The notes under the pieces: model-generated
Told to the model about the DNA's origin: nothing
Databases searched by the model: none
What the model saw: only the letters and a program-made list of their open reading frames with translations
Shown here: piece after piece, positions 33,799-42,399 of the stretch
Layout: each line of letters opens with the position of its first letter
Position numbering within the stretch: position 1 is the stretch's first letter
Assembly (NCBI RefSeq): GCF_009831625.1
Contig: NZ_WUUS01000008.1
Coordinates: 62,001-126,000 of the forward strand
Origin: Halobaculum saliterrae
GTDB lineage: Archaea; Halobacteriota; Halobacteria; Halobacteriales; Haloferacaceae
DNA: 64,000 nucleotides
Direction of reading: 5' to 3'
Made by a program: the position numbers and the translations under genes

Positions 33799-33875
33799 GA
33801 CGGCGCCCTCGCCGCCGTGGCCGATGGCCTTGCCGTCCGCGATACGACTTTGCCCCCGGCGCTTCAGTGTCGGAT

Positions 33876-34499
33876 ATGGACATCGCCGTGCTGCTGTACG
33901 AGGGGTTCGACGAGTTGGACGCGGTCGGTCCGTTCGAGGTGTTCAAGAACGCCGAGGGCGCCGGCGCCGACTTCGACACCGAGCTCGTGGCGCTCGACGG
34001 CCCCGGGTTCGTCACCGCGAGCCATGGAATGCGTGTCGAGGCCGAGGCCGAACTGCCCGAGGCGGGCGAGGTGGACCTGCTCGTGGTGCCGGGCGGCGGC
34101 TGGAACGACCGCAGCGAGGCGGGCGCGCGAGCCGAGTACGACCGCGGCGCGATCCCAGAGGCGGTCGCGGCCCACCACGACGCCGGCGCGACCGTCGCGT
34201 CCGTCTGTACCGGCGGCATGCTCCTCTCGAAGGCGGGCGTCTTCGACGGCCGACCCGCGGTCACCCACGCCGGCGCGTTGGACGACCTCCGAGACACAGC
34301 CGCCGAGGTCCGCGAGGAGCGCGTCGTCGACGACGGCGACGTGCTCTCGGCGGGGGGTGTCACCTCGGGGATCGACCTCGCGTTGCACATCGTCGAGCGC
34401 GAGGCCGGCGCGGAGATCGCCGAGTCGGTGGCGACGACGATGGAGTACACCCGCCAGCACGACGCCTACGAGCCGGGCGCGATCGCCGGCGCGGAGTAG
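33876..34499 (+). CDS. DJ-1/PfpI-family protein
   Basis: A 207-residue DJ-1/PfpI-superfamily protein, the group that includes glyoxalase III/deglycase-like and isonitrile hydratase-like enzymes. IAVLLYEGFDELDAVGPFEVF is the family N-terminus, VVPGGGW is the Gly-rich strand, and ASVCTGGMLLSKAG is the nucleophile elbow with C111. THAGALDDL and SAGGVTSGIDLALHIV complete the fold. Many relatives of this subgroup lack the His expected next to the Cys, so catalytic type is uncertain. The ATG at 33876 is well defined after a spacer of 77 bp from phr. Confidence 0.88.
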   Translation: MDIAVLLYEGFDELDAVGPFEVFKNAEGAGADFDTELVALDGPGFVTASHGMRVEAEAELPEAGEVDLLVVPGGGWNDRSEAGARAEYDRGAIPEAVAAHHDAGATVASVCTGGMLLSKAGVFDGRPAVTHAGALDDLRDTAAEVREERVVDDGDVLSAGGVTSGIDLALHIVEREAGAEIAESVATTMEYTRQHDAYEPGAIAGAE

Positions 34500-34524
34500 G
34501 CCCGGTCGCGACTCCTCGTCTCCC

Positions 34525-35682
34525 CTACTCCCTGACGAGCGGCACGAGCGCGACCGCCGCCAGCGCCGCACAGCCCGCCAGTAAGTACCACCCGAGCGCG
34601 TAGCCACCGGTGTCGGCGAGGTACCCGAAGGCGGGAGGTGCGACGAGGCCGCCGAGGTTGATCGCCGTCTGGCCGCCCGCCGTGGCCGCCCCGACCTCGT
34701 CGTCGTCGACGATGGCGGTGAGACAGCCGTAGTACATCCCCGGGAACCCGAGCACGAAGAAGCCCAACAGCGCGAACGCGGCGGCGGCGACCAGCGGCCC
34801 GCCGACGAGCGTGACGCCGACGAAGCCGACGACGCTGACGAGCGCTTGCACGAGGAGCACGCGGGCGTTCGCGACCGACGCCGACAGCGGGAGGCGGTCG
34901 GCGACGGCGCCGCCGCCGAGGCGTCCGAGGCTTCCCGTCACCTGCACGGCCGCGAGCGTCCCCCCGGCGACGGTGGCGGAGGCGAGCACGGCGTCGGTCA
35001 TGTGGAGGACGACGTAGCCGGTGGTGGTGAACACCGCCGCGCCGAGAAAGAAGCCGGCGACGAGCAGACCGCGGTACCCCCGCCCCGAGAGCAGGCCGCG
35101 CATGTCGGGCGCCGAGAGGGTGCCCGAACCTGCTCGTCCCTCGTAGTCGCGGGCGAACGCCAGCGCGACGACGACGGCGACCGCGGCGGCGACGAGGAAC
35201 CCCGTCTCCCAGTCGTCGCCGGCGCCGGCGACGGTGATCAGGCCCGCCGAGAGCCCGGATCCGGCGGTCACGCCGACCTGTTTCACGTTCATCGCGAGGT
35301 TGCGACGGCCGGCCGGTGCGACGACCAGGACCGCGCGGTTGGTCGCCGGCATCGCCGTCGCGTAGGCGACGCCGAGCAGCACGAGCGACGCGAGCACGAG
35401 CGGGTAGGAGGGTGCCACAGCGACGGCGACGCAGCCGACGCCCATCGCGAGGAGGCCGCCGACCATCGGGAGTCGTTCGCCGTAGGCGTCGACGACCGCC
35501 CCCGCGGCGAACAGCGACAGCGTGTACCCCGCGATCACCGCCGTCACGGCCAATCCTGTCCGGAACCGCGTGAGGCCGAAGTCCTCACGGAGGAACGCCG
35601 TCGTCGCGAACACCGCGTAGAAGCAGACGCTCGCCGACACCTGCCAGCCGCCGACAAGCCCGACGCCGCGCCACTCCCGCAT
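34525..35682 (-). CDS. Major facilitator superfamily transporter
   Basis: A 385-residue, about 12-helix MFS carrier. The loop-2 signature is visible in a weak form (DAYGERLPMVGG between helices 2 and 3), and RFRTGLAVTAVIAGYTLSLFAAGAVV forms helix 2. The two six-helix halves are separated by the charged linker RDYEGRAGSGTLSAPDMRG. The substrate is unknown; cyanate, nitrate-like or drug MFS carriers all share this layout. I start at ATG 35682 (MREWRGVG); a GTG three codons upstream is possible. It ends convergently with the DJ-1-like gene, 25 bp apart. Confidence 0.85.
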   Translation of the reverse strand: MREWRGVGLVGGWQVSASVCFYAVFATTAFLREDFGLTRFRTGLAVTAVIAGYTLSLFAAGAVVDAYGERLPMVGGLLAMGVGCVAVAVAPSYPLVLASLVLLGVAYATAMPATNRAVLVVAPAGRRNLAMNVKQVGVTAGSGLSAGLITVAGAGDDWETGFLVAAAVAVVVALAFARDYEGRAGSGTLSAPDMRGLLSGRGYRGLLVAGFFLGAAVFTTTGYVVLHMTDAVLASATVAGGTLAAVQVTGSLGRLGGGAVADRLPLSASVANARVLLVQALVSVVGFVGVTLVGGPLVAAAAFALLGFFVLGFPGMYYGCLTAIVDDDEVGAATAGGQTAINLGGLVAPPAFGYLADTGGYALGWYLLAGCAALAAVALVPLVRE

Positions 35683-35788
35683 GCCCGCCACTACCGCGTC
35701 CCGGAGGCCTCCCTCCGTCGGTACCGGCGAGGCGGACCGCGACCCGAGGGTCCGGCCCTTGTCATGTGGTACCAGTCAGCTTCTCAAC

Positions 35789-35824
35789 CTTTAACAGCTA
35801 TTACGCCGTTGTAGTAGTCGGAGG
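35789..35824 (+). promoter_or_regulatory. Promoter and Shine-Dalgarno of sod
   Basis: A TATA box CTTTAAC (35789-35795) and a strong ribosome site GGAGG (35820-35824, nine bases before the ATG) precede sod. The predicted start near 35817 would leave a short leader just containing the ribosome site. The surrounding patch is AT-rich for this genome. Confidence 0.55.
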
Positions 35825-35833
35825 AATACTATC

Positions 35834-36433
35834 ATGAGCTACGAACTCGATCCGCTGCCGTACGACTACGACGCACTCGAACCGCACATTTCCGAGCAGG
35901 TGCTGACGTGGCATCACGACACCCATCACCAGGGCTACGTCAACGGCTGGAACAGCGCCGAGGAGACCCTCGAAGAGAATCGCGAGAACGGCGAGTTCGG
36001 CTCCTCGCCGGGCGCGATCCGCAATGTCACGCACAACTCGTCGGGACACATCCTGCACGACCTGTTCTGGCAGAACATGAGCCCCGAGGGCGGCGACGAG
36101 CCCGAGGGTGCGCTCGCGGACCGCATCGCCGAGGACTTCGGCTCCTATGAAGCGTGGAAGGGCGAGTTCGAGGCGGCCGCCGGCAACGCCAGCGGCTGGG
36201 CGCTGCTCGTGTACGACACGTTCTCGAACCAACTCCGCAACGTCGTGGTCGACAAGCACGACCAGGGCGCGATCTGGGGCGGCCACCCGATCCTCGCGCT
36301 GGACGTGTGGGAGCACTCCTACTACTACGACTACGGCCCCGCCCGCGGCGACTTCGTCAGCGCGTTCTTCGAAGTCGTCGACTGGGACGAGCCCGCGACG
36401 CGCTACGAACAGGCCGTCGAACTCTTCGAGTAA
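35834..36433 (+). CDS. sod: Superoxide dismutase, Fe/Mn type
   Basis: A 199-residue Fe/Mn superoxide dismutase that removes superoxide in the cytoplasm. Expected metal ligands are H27 (LTWHHDTHH), H75 (HILHDLFW), D157 and H161 (LDVWEHSYYYDY). LPYDYDALEPHI is the canonical N-terminus. The Gln/Gly pattern AIWGGHPILALDVWEH is manganese-like, and haloarchaeal enzymes are usually manganese-dependent, so Mn is favoured. It has its own promoter and strong ribosome site. A perfect palindrome lies between it and the convergent cdd gene. Confidence 0.96.
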   Translation: MSYELDPLPYDYDALEPHISEQVLTWHHDTHHQGYVNGWNSAEETLEENRENGEFGSSPGAIRNVTHNSSGHILHDLFWQNMSPEGGDEPEGALADRIAEDFGSYEAWKGEFEAAAGNASGWALLVYDTFSNQLRNVVVDKHDQGAIWGGHPILALDVWEHSYYYDYGPARGDFVSAFFEVVDWDEPATRYEQAVELFE

Positions 36434-36566
36434 CCTCGCGTTCGAGCGGCGACAGCGCCGTCGAACGGGAAGAGCCGCACCCGGCGAACGGACGACGCGA
36501 CCGTGGGCACGGCCGTCGTCGCCGGGCGCGGTCGCGGACGTCGAACCCCTCCGTTTTGCGAACCTG

Positions 36567-36584
36567 GCCGCGATCGATCGCGGC
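36567..36584. repeat. 18-bp perfect palindrome between convergent sod and cdd
   Basis: GCCGCGATCGATCGCGGC is a perfect palindrome in the 181-bp gap between the 3' ends of sod and cdd. Two more overlapping GATCGG/CGATCG motifs follow up to 36606. It could act as a bidirectional RNA hairpin at transcript ends or as a protein or methylation site (three GATC tetramers within 40 bp). Confidence 0.6.
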
Positions 36585-36614
36585 GATCCGACCGATCGGC
36601 CGATCGCAGAGCAG

Positions 36615-37046
36615 CTACCGTTGCCGGCGGCCGTCCGCAGCGTCGGTGAGCGTTTCGAGGCTGATCGTGTCCGGCAGCAGTTCTCCAAGCGTGTACGTCG
36701 TCACGCCGTCACCCTCGTCGCAGACGATCTCCATGTCGGCGTCGCAGAACTCCGCGAGCGTCTGGCGGCACATCCCGCAGGGGGTGACGCCGTCGCGGGC
36801 GTCGGAGGCGACTGCGAGGCGGTCGAACTCGGCGTGGCCGTCCTTCACCGCCTCCGCGACCGCGACCTCCTCGGCGTGCAGGGAGTTGGAGTAGTTGGCG
36901 TTCTCGATGTTACAGCCCACGTAAACGGTGCCGTCGGCGGTTCGGAGCGCCGCGCCGACCGGGTAATCCGAGTAGGGAACGTACGCGTCGGCGAAGGCGT
37001 CGCGGGCGGCGGCGATCAGCGGGTCGTCGGCGGGATCGGCTGGCAT
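36615..37046 (-). CDS. cdd: Cytidine deaminase
   Basis: A 143-residue zinc-dependent cytidine deaminase of pyrimidine salvage. Zinc ligands are H57 with the proton-shuttle Glu E59 (LHAEEVAVAEA) and C90/C93 in PCGMCRQTL. NIENANYSNS binds the nucleoside. The length is that of short tetrameric enzymes, but the first ligand is His (HAE) as in the long dimeric type, not Cys (CAE). The ATG at 37046 gives MPADPADD; the upstream frame is noncoding-like. Confidence 0.93.
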   Translation of the reverse strand: MPADPADDPLIAAARDAFADAYVPYSDYPVGAALRTADGTVYVGCNIENANYSNSLHAEEVAVAEAVKDGHAEFDRLAVASDARDGVTPCGMCRQTLAEFCDADMEIVCDEGDGVTTYTLGELLPDTISLETLTDAADGRRQR

Positions 37047-37171
37047 GCTCGGGGCGACCGCCCGCTCGCACTTAACGGTGTGTCGTCGCGGCGACGCCTC
37101 CTCGGGAGCGGAACCCGACCGCGCCGTACCGCACCCGACAGCGCCTTGACGCCGGCGACCCAAGCGGGCGC

Positions 37172-37525
37172 GTGAGCGACCGAGCGCCCGCCGACGGCGT
37201 CGACGACGGCGAGGACCGAACCGGCGAAGACCGACTCGGCGGCCAAGGGAACCTGATCGAGGGGGAGACGACCGTCATCGAGGCGTCGGGCCGGCCGTAC
37301 CTGCTCGGGGCGGCCGCGGTCGTGACGCTGTTCGCGGCCGCCGCGGGCTACGTCGTCGCCGCGAACAACGCCGTCAGCTCAGTCGCGATGTTCGGCGTGG
37401 TCACCGTCCCGGGAACGCCGGCGGCCGTCGCGGTGTACGGCGCCGTGCTCTCGATAGCGGTGCTCGCCGCGCTGTTCGGCCTCGTGACCGTCGCCTCACG
37501 GTTCGACGACGACGCGGTGAACTGA
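37172..37525 (+). CDS. Small two-helix membrane protein, unknown
   Basis: A 117-residue protein with a hydrophilic N-terminus of about 40 residues and two transmembrane helices: YLLGAAAVVTLFAAAAGYVVA and AVAVYGAVLSIAVLAALFGLV. It starts at GTG 37172. I do not recognise a family. It diverges from cdd and is followed, after a 10-nt-periodic repeat, by another small two-helix protein gene on the same strand. A respiratory-accessory or stress role is possible but not shown. Confidence 0.65.
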   Translation: MSDRAPADGVDDGEDRTGEDRLGGQGNLIEGETTVIEASGRPYLLGAAAVVTLFAAAAGYVVAANNAVSSVAMFGVVTVPGTPAAVAVYGAVLSIAVLAALFGLVTVASRFDDDAVN

Positions 37526-37570
37526 CCCGACTCGAACCGAACTGACCCGACCCGCCCGGACTCGAACCGA
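37521..37570 (+). repeat. Pentamer/decamer tandem repeat after a stop codon
   Basis: Five decamers alternate ACTGACCCGA and CTCGAACCGA types across this stretch, and nine of ten pentamers end in GA. It begins over the stop codon of the preceding membrane-protein gene. Comparable pentamer tracts occur at 53662-53730 and 59031-59095. The rest of the spacer to 37668 shows nothing notable. Confidence 0.6.
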
Positions 37571-37668
37571 GCGGATCGCTCCGATCCGGTCGGGTGGGAC
37601 CGAACGTGTGCGAGGGCGGCGGCGGCGACGAGCGGGGCGCTTTTGTGGGCGTAGGTCCGACTCGGAGT

Positions 37669-37965
37669 ATGGCCACGAGTACGGGCGAGGCGGCCGACGC
37701 CGCCGATACGTCGGACGGGTCCGACGCGCCCGAGGCGGGCGGCGACGCTCCCGACGATCCGACGGCCGAGTCGTCCGGGCGCAACAGGCGACGGGCCGCG
37801 CTCGCCGTGTTGCCGTTCCTCGTGATCGGCGTCGGCAACGTGGTGTTGATCCTGCTCCAGGGGCTCGAACCGCTGTGGGGCTTTCTCCTCCTCCCGCCGG
37901 TCCTGTTCTGCTCGATGCTCGCGTACCTCGTGTTCTCCACGGACTTCCTCGAGGGGCGGACCTGA
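37669..37965 (+). CDS. Small two-helix membrane protein, unknown
   Basis: A 98-residue protein: an acidic N-terminal region (about 40 residues, Asp/Ala/Pro-rich), then helices LAVLPFLVIGVGNVVLILLQG and LWGFLLLPPVLFCSMLAYLVFS with a short tail. The ATG at 37669 is followed by MATSTGEAAD; a longer frame from 37594 is unlikely. No family recognised. It sits downstream of a similar small membrane protein and convergent with a GNAT gene 33 bp away. Confidence 0.65.
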   Translation: MATSTGEAADAADTSDGSDAPEAGGDAPDDPTAESSGRNRRRAALAVLPFLVIGVGNVVLILLQGLEPLWGFLLLPPVLFCSMLAYLVFSTDFLEGRT

Positions 37966-37998
37966 TCGCCGGAGGCGGGTCCGTTCGCCGGGTCGCGG

Positions 37999-38586
37999 TC
38001 AGCTCCCGGTGTCGTACTTGTAGGTCGCCTCGTCGGGGTCGATGCCGAAGTCCTCGGCGGTCTCCGTCACCTCCGGCTCCGCGCCGCCGCCGTCGGCGGT
38101 GGCGGCCTTGAACCGCTCGCGGAACCGCTCGGGCAGCACGAACTCCTCGCGTTCGAGTCGCAGCGGCGTCGCGTCCTCGCCCTCGTCGGCGCGGACCTGT
38201 TCGAGTCGGTCGACGAGCGCGTCGGGGACCTCGTCGTCGTCGAGCGCCTCGAAGCCGAACCGCTCGAGGTACGGCGCCGTCGGCGTGAAGCAGTACACCG
38301 CCTCGAACTCCTGGTCGCCCGCCTCCTCGACCAGCCGCTCGATGACGTGCGCGCCGATCCCCTGCCCCCGCCACGACTCCAACACTCCGATCCCGGTCAG
38401 CTCCACGAACTCGCCGTCGTCGGTCTTGTGGACCCGTAGGCGGCCGAACCCGGCGCGGGTGTTCGACCCCTCCTCGACCGCGATCACGTAGTCGCGCGAC
38501 CGGAACGCGCGTTCGTCGAGGCCCATCTCCTCGATGTGCTCGAGCAGCCACGCCTCGTCACGGTTCTTGGCGTCGCGGACGTACAT
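37999..38586 (-). CDS. GNAT-family N-acetyltransferase
   Basis: A 195-residue GNAT acetyltransferase. Residues about 1-125 carry the fold, with AGFGRLRVHKT, ELTGIGVLESWRGQGIGAHVIERLVEEA (the acetyl-CoA pyrophosphate loop RGQGIG) and YLERFGFEALDDDEVPDAL. A C-terminal tail of about 70 residues (LPERFRERFKAATADGGG) is unusual and charged. The acceptor, a protein N-terminus, amino acid or drug, cannot be told. The ATG at 38586 is a clean start; the frame extends by chance into the SDR gene. Confidence 0.85.
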   Translation of the reverse strand: MYVRDAKNRDEAWLLEHIEEMGLDERAFRSRDYVIAVEEGSNTRAGFGRLRVHKTDDGEFVELTGIGVLESWRGQGIGAHVIERLVEEAGDQEFEAVYCFTPTAPYLERFGFEALDDDEVPDALVDRLEQVRADEGEDATPLRLEREEFVLPERFRERFKAATADGGGAEPEVTETAEDFGIDPDEATYKYDTGS

Positions 38587-38666
38587 GGGCGACAGTACGC
38601 GGCCCGGTGTGTTACCAGTTGTGGAGGGTCCTCGCCGGCGACGCGGTCCGGTTCGGGACGACCGCC

Positions 38667-39464
38667 TCACCGCGCGGTCCACCCGCCGTCGACCGCGAGA
38701 CACGCGCCCGTCACGTAGCTCGCGGCGTCGCTCGCGAGGAACACGACGGGGCCGGCGACCTCGGCGGGGTCGGCGAACCGGCCGAGGGGCGTCCGGTCGC
38801 GGATCGACTCCACCAACCGCTCGTTCCCCTCGATGTCGGCCGTGAGATCGGTGAGGACGTAGCCGGGGGCGACCGCGTTCACGCGCACCTCGGGCGCCCA
38901 GTCGAGCGCCATCGACCTCGTCGCGCCGACGAGGCCGTGCTTCGAGGCGACGTACGGATGCTGTCTGGGGAGGCCGACCACCCCTCCCACGGAGGCGACG
39001 TTGATCAGGCTCCCGCCGTCGCTCGCGTGGAGCGACTCGGCGGCCGCACGGGCACACCGGAGCGCGCCGCGGAGGTTCACGTCGAGCACGAACTCCTCGG
39101 CGTCCTCCGTTGTCGCCTCCGGCGGTCCGAGCGCGCCGTCGGGGTTGACGCCCGCGTTGTTGACGACGACGTCCGGGCCGCCGAGTTCCGCTCGGACGGT
39201 CGCCATCAGCGCGGTCACATCGTCCGTGTCGGTCACGTCGGTCGGACACGCCAGCGAGTCGACGCCGCGGGACTCGACCGCCGCGACGGCGTCGTCCACG
39301 TCCGCGGCGGTTCGGCTCGTCGGCACCACGTCGGCGCCCGCGTTCGCCAGGCCGAGCGCGATCGCGCGGCCGATCCCCCGCGTGCCGCCCGTGACGACGG
39401 CGACGCGGTCGGAGAGGTCGAGGGCGGTCGCGGGGTCGAACTCGCCGGCGGTGTCGTCGGTCAT
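38667..39464 (-). CDS. Short-chain dehydrogenase/reductase
   Basis: A 265-residue classical SDR using NAD(P)H. The cofactor motif is TGGTRGIG, the structural motif NNAG, and the catalytic segment includes NVASVGG with the Ser and YVASK with the Tyr and Lys. SMALDWAPEVRVNAVAPGYV and a C-terminal CLAVDGGW are typical of FabG-like reductases. Substrate unknown. It diverges from the acyl-CoA synthetase gene, so a shared lipid or acyl pathway is possible. Confidence 0.9.
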   Translation of the reverse strand: MTDDTAGEFDPATALDLSDRVAVVTGGTRGIGRAIALGLANAGADVVPTSRTAADVDDAVAAVESRGVDSLACPTDVTDTDDVTALMATVRAELGGPDVVVNNAGVNPDGALGPPEATTEDAEEFVLDVNLRGALRCARAAAESLHASDGGSLINVASVGGVVGLPRQHPYVASKHGLVGATRSMALDWAPEVRVNAVAPGYVLTDLTADIEGNERLVESIRDRTPLGRFADPAEVAGPVVFLASDAASYVTGACLAVDGGWTAR

Positions 39465-39568
39465 GGGGTCGACTACTCCCCCACAGTACTTCGCTCTTGG
39501 CTCGGACGGTCCCGAGGGAGCCGTCCATCGTGTAAAGCTACTTGCCCTCCCCGCAAAAACGGCCGACC

Positions 39569-41590
39569 ATGAACGAGGATCCGGACCGGGCGGTCGGCAT
39601 CGACACCGTGGTCCACGAGCCCGACGAGGCGGTCGCCGAGGCGACCAACGTCCGCGCGTTCATGCGCGAGTACGGCATCGACGACTACGAGTCGCTGATC
39701 GAGCGCACGACGACCGACATCGAGGGCGAGCCGGACTCCGGCGTCGACTGGTTCTGGGACGAGGTCGTCGACTACCTCGGGATCGACTTCTACGAGGAGT
39801 ACGACGAGGTGCGTGACGACGCGGACGGGCCGCAGTTCACCGACTGGTACCCCGGCGGCGAGATCAACCTCGCGCACAACGTCCTCGACCGCCACGCGGA
39901 GGGCGACGCCCGCGACGACGTCGCCTGCGTCTGGGAGGGCGAGCCCGGCGACGTGCGCGAGGTGACGTTCGGCGACCTCCACGAGCAGTCGAACCGCGTC
40001 GCGAACTACCTCGAATCGCGGGGCGTCGAGACGGGCGACACCGTCGGCCTCTACATGGCGATGGTGCCGGAGGTGATGAGCATCCTCTACGGCTGCTTCA
40101 AGGTCGGCGCGATCGCGGTGCCGATCTTCTCCGGCTTCGGCGTCGACGCGACCGCGACCCGGATCGACGACTCCGAGTGCTCGGTGCTGTTCACCGGCGA
40201 CGGCTTCTACCGCCGCGGCAGCGAGGTGCTCCTGAAGGACACCGCAGACGAGGCGATCGAGGAGGCCGGTCACGTCGAGGACGTGGTCGTGTACGACCGA
40301 CTCGGCGCCGGCAGTCCCGATTCAGACACCGAGATCCCGTGGGACGACGGCCGCGACGAGTGGTGGAGCGAGTCGGTCGGCGAGCGGTCGAGCGAGTACG
40401 AGACGAAGTCGCTGCCCAGCGATCAGGAGTCGATGCTGCTGTACTCCTCGGGGACGACGGGGACGCCGAAGGGGATCGTCCACACCCACGCCGGCGTGCA
40501 GCTGCAGTGCGCGAAGGAGATCCACTTCGGCTTCGACCGGAAGCCCGACGACGTGTTCTGGTGGGTCTCGGACATCGGCTGGATGATGGGGCCGTGGACC
40601 CTCATCGGGAACCACACGTTCGGCGGGACGGTCCTGATGTACGAGGGCGCGCCCGACCATCCCGGTCCGGACCGGTTCTGGGAGACCATCGATCGCCACG
40701 ACGTGACCCAGTTCGGCATCTCGCCGACGGCGATCCGCGCGCTGCGCAAGCACGGCGACGAGCACGTCGAGGGCCACGAGCTCTCCAGCCTGCGGATCCT
40801 CGGGTCGACCGGCGAGCCGTGGGACCCCGAGAGCTGGCTGTGGTTCCACGAGCACGTCGGCGGCGGCGAGCTCCCGATAATCAACATCTCCGGCGGCACG
40901 GAGATCTGCGGCTGCTTCCTCATGCCGATGCCCGACCAGCCGCTCAAGCCGTGTACGCTCGGCGGTCCGGGACTGGGGATGGACATCGACATCGTCGACG
41001 AGGACGGCGAGTCGATCGCCGACACCCACGAGCGTGGCTACCTCGTCGCGCGCGACTCCTGTCCCTCGATGACGAAGAGCCTCTGGTCGGGCGACGAGCG
41101 CTACCTCGAGGAGTACTGGTCGAAGTTCACCGACCCGCCGATGTGGAACCACGGCGACTGGGCGCAGAAGGACGAGGGCGGCTTCTGGTTCCTCCACGGC
41201 CGCGCCGACGACGCGCTCAACGTCGCCGGCCGGAAGGTCGGTCCCGCCGAGATAGAGGGCGTGCTCATCGACCACGAGGCGGTGAACCAGGCCGCGGCCG
41301 TCGGCGTCGACGACGACACCACCGGCACCGCCGTCGTCGCGTACGTGGTCCTCGAATCCGGGGTCGACCCGTCCGACGACCTTCGGGAGGAACTCCGCGG
41401 CCTCGTCGGCGAGGAGCACGGCAAGCCGTTTCGCCCCCGCGAGATCCTGTTCGTCGGGGAGTTCCCGAAGACGCAGTCGGGGAAGATCATCCGGCGGGCC
41501 ATCTCGGCCGTCCATCAGGACGAGGACCCCGGCGACCTCTCCTCGATGGAGAACCCCGAGGCGCTGGAGGCGCTGCGGGAGGCGAGCTAG
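39569..41590 (+). CDS. Acyl-CoA synthetase (AMP-forming), acetyl-CoA synthetase-like
   Basis: A 673-residue adenylating enzyme that activates a carboxylate as acyl-AMP and then forms the CoA thioester. The P-loop YSSGTTGTPKGIVHTHAG, ISGGTEICGCFL, WNHGDWAQKDEGGFWFLHGRADDALNVAGRKVGP and the late Lys region PKTQSGKIIRR are present. N-terminal FTDWYPGGEINLAHNVLDRH is of the acetyl-CoA synthetase type, so acetate, propionate or another short acid is most likely. The ATG at 39569 is taken over 39542. Its stop overlaps the stop of the next convergent gene by three bases within CTAG. Confidence 0.9.
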   Translation: MNEDPDRAVGIDTVVHEPDEAVAEATNVRAFMREYGIDDYESLIERTTTDIEGEPDSGVDWFWDEVVDYLGIDFYEEYDEVRDDADGPQFTDWYPGGEINLAHNVLDRHAEGDARDDVACVWEGEPGDVREVTFGDLHEQSNRVANYLESRGVETGDTVGLYMAMVPEVMSILYGCFKVGAIAVPIFSGFGVDATATRIDDSECSVLFTGDGFYRRGSEVLLKDTADEAIEEAGHVEDVVVYDRLGAGSPDSDTEIPWDDGRDEWWSESVGERSSEYETKSLPSDQESMLLYSSGTTGTPKGIVHTHAGVQLQCAKEIHFGFDRKPDDVFWWVSDIGWMMGPWTLIGNHTFGGTVLMYEGAPDHPGPDRFWETIDRHDVTQFGISPTAIRALRKHGDEHVEGHELSSLRILGSTGEPWDPESWLWFHEHVGGGELPIINISGGTEICGCFLMPMPDQPLKPCTLGGPGLGMDIDIVDEDGESIADTHERGYLVARDSCPSMTKSLWSGDERYLEEYWSKFTDPPMWNHGDWAQKDEGGFWFLHGRADDALNVAGRKVGPAEIEGVLIDHEAVNQAAAVGVDDDTTGTAVVAYVVLESGVDPSDDLREELRGLVGEEHGKPFRPREILFVGEFPKTQSGKIIRRAISAVHQDEDPGDLSSMENPEALEALREAS

Positions 41591-42333
41591 AGCGTCACGT
41601 CGGCGGCGTCCAGCACCCGTTCCTCGGGGACGCTCCCGTCGCCCGCGACGACCGCCGCCGTGGCGTCCTCCGCGTCGTCACCCGCCGGAAGCACGATCGA
41701 GCACCCCGTCACGAGCGGCGCGAGGACGCCCGCCGCGACCGTCCGCGGGTCCGAGAGCGACGCCCGCACGGCAACCCGGGTGTCCGTGTCGAGGTCGAGC
41801 GCGTCGGCCGCGTCGCGGGCGGCCGCGAGCAGGTCGGCGTGGGAGTACGTTCGGTCCGCCTCCGGGTCGCGGATCACGGGGTCGGCGGGATCGTGAACGG
41901 TCGGCGGGAACGCGGGGTTCTCGCTCCACACCTCCTCCTCCCAATGGGTCGTGTCCGGCCGCTCGGGATCGCCGCCGAAGGCGACGAGCTTCGAGCCGCC
42001 GGGCAGGTCGAACTCGGGCTCCCGTTCGACCGGCACGACGACCCCGCGGGCGTCGCACCCGGGATCGATGTCCGACCCGAACTCCGTGACGGCGCCCAGC
42101 AGCGCGGCGCCGAGGAAGGTGAACACCGCCTGCGGGTGCGGCGCGGCGTCGACGACGAGTCGGTCCCCCTCCCGGACGCCGACGTGGCTGAGGACGTTCC
42201 CGGCCTTGGCGGCGGTGTTGCACAGGTCGAAGTAGCTGTACGTCCGGTCGAGTTCCGCGGCGTGAAGCGCGGGGCGGTCGCTCCGGCGGTCGCGGTCGAC
42301 GAGGTCGCCGACGAGCGAGAACTCCTCGGTCAT
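41587..42333 (-). CDS. Degenerate half-length AMP-ligase-like protein
   Basis: A 248-residue relative of AMP-forming ligases. Residues about 15-110 match the N-terminal ligase fold (DRPALHAAELDRTYSYFDLCNTAAKAGNVL, LGAALLGAVTEFGSD). The region from YSHADLLAAARDAADAL to VLAPLVTGCSIVLP matches the middle of the fold. The P-loop (YTSGTTG-like) and the whole C-terminal catalytic lid are missing, so it cannot adenylate by the normal route. It is convergent with a complete synthetase. It could regulate or bind an acyl ligand, or be a decaying gene; the intact frame favours a retained function. Confidence 0.75.
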   Translation of the reverse strand: MTEEFSLVGDLVDRDRRSDRPALHAAELDRTYSYFDLCNTAAKAGNVLSHVGVREGDRLVVDAAPHPQAVFTFLGAALLGAVTEFGSDIDPGCDARGVVVPVEREPEFDLPGGSKLVAFGGDPERPDTTHWEEEVWSENPAFPPTVHDPADPVIRDPEADRTYSHADLLAAARDAADALDLDTDTRVAVRASLSDPRTVAAGVLAPLVTGCSIVLPAGDDAEDATAAVVAGDGSVPEERVLDAADVTL

Positions 42334-42399
42334 GTCGAGGCCTTGGGCCGGAGCGACCAAGAGGAACCCGGCTGGTATCCGGCGATCACGGCCGCGTCG

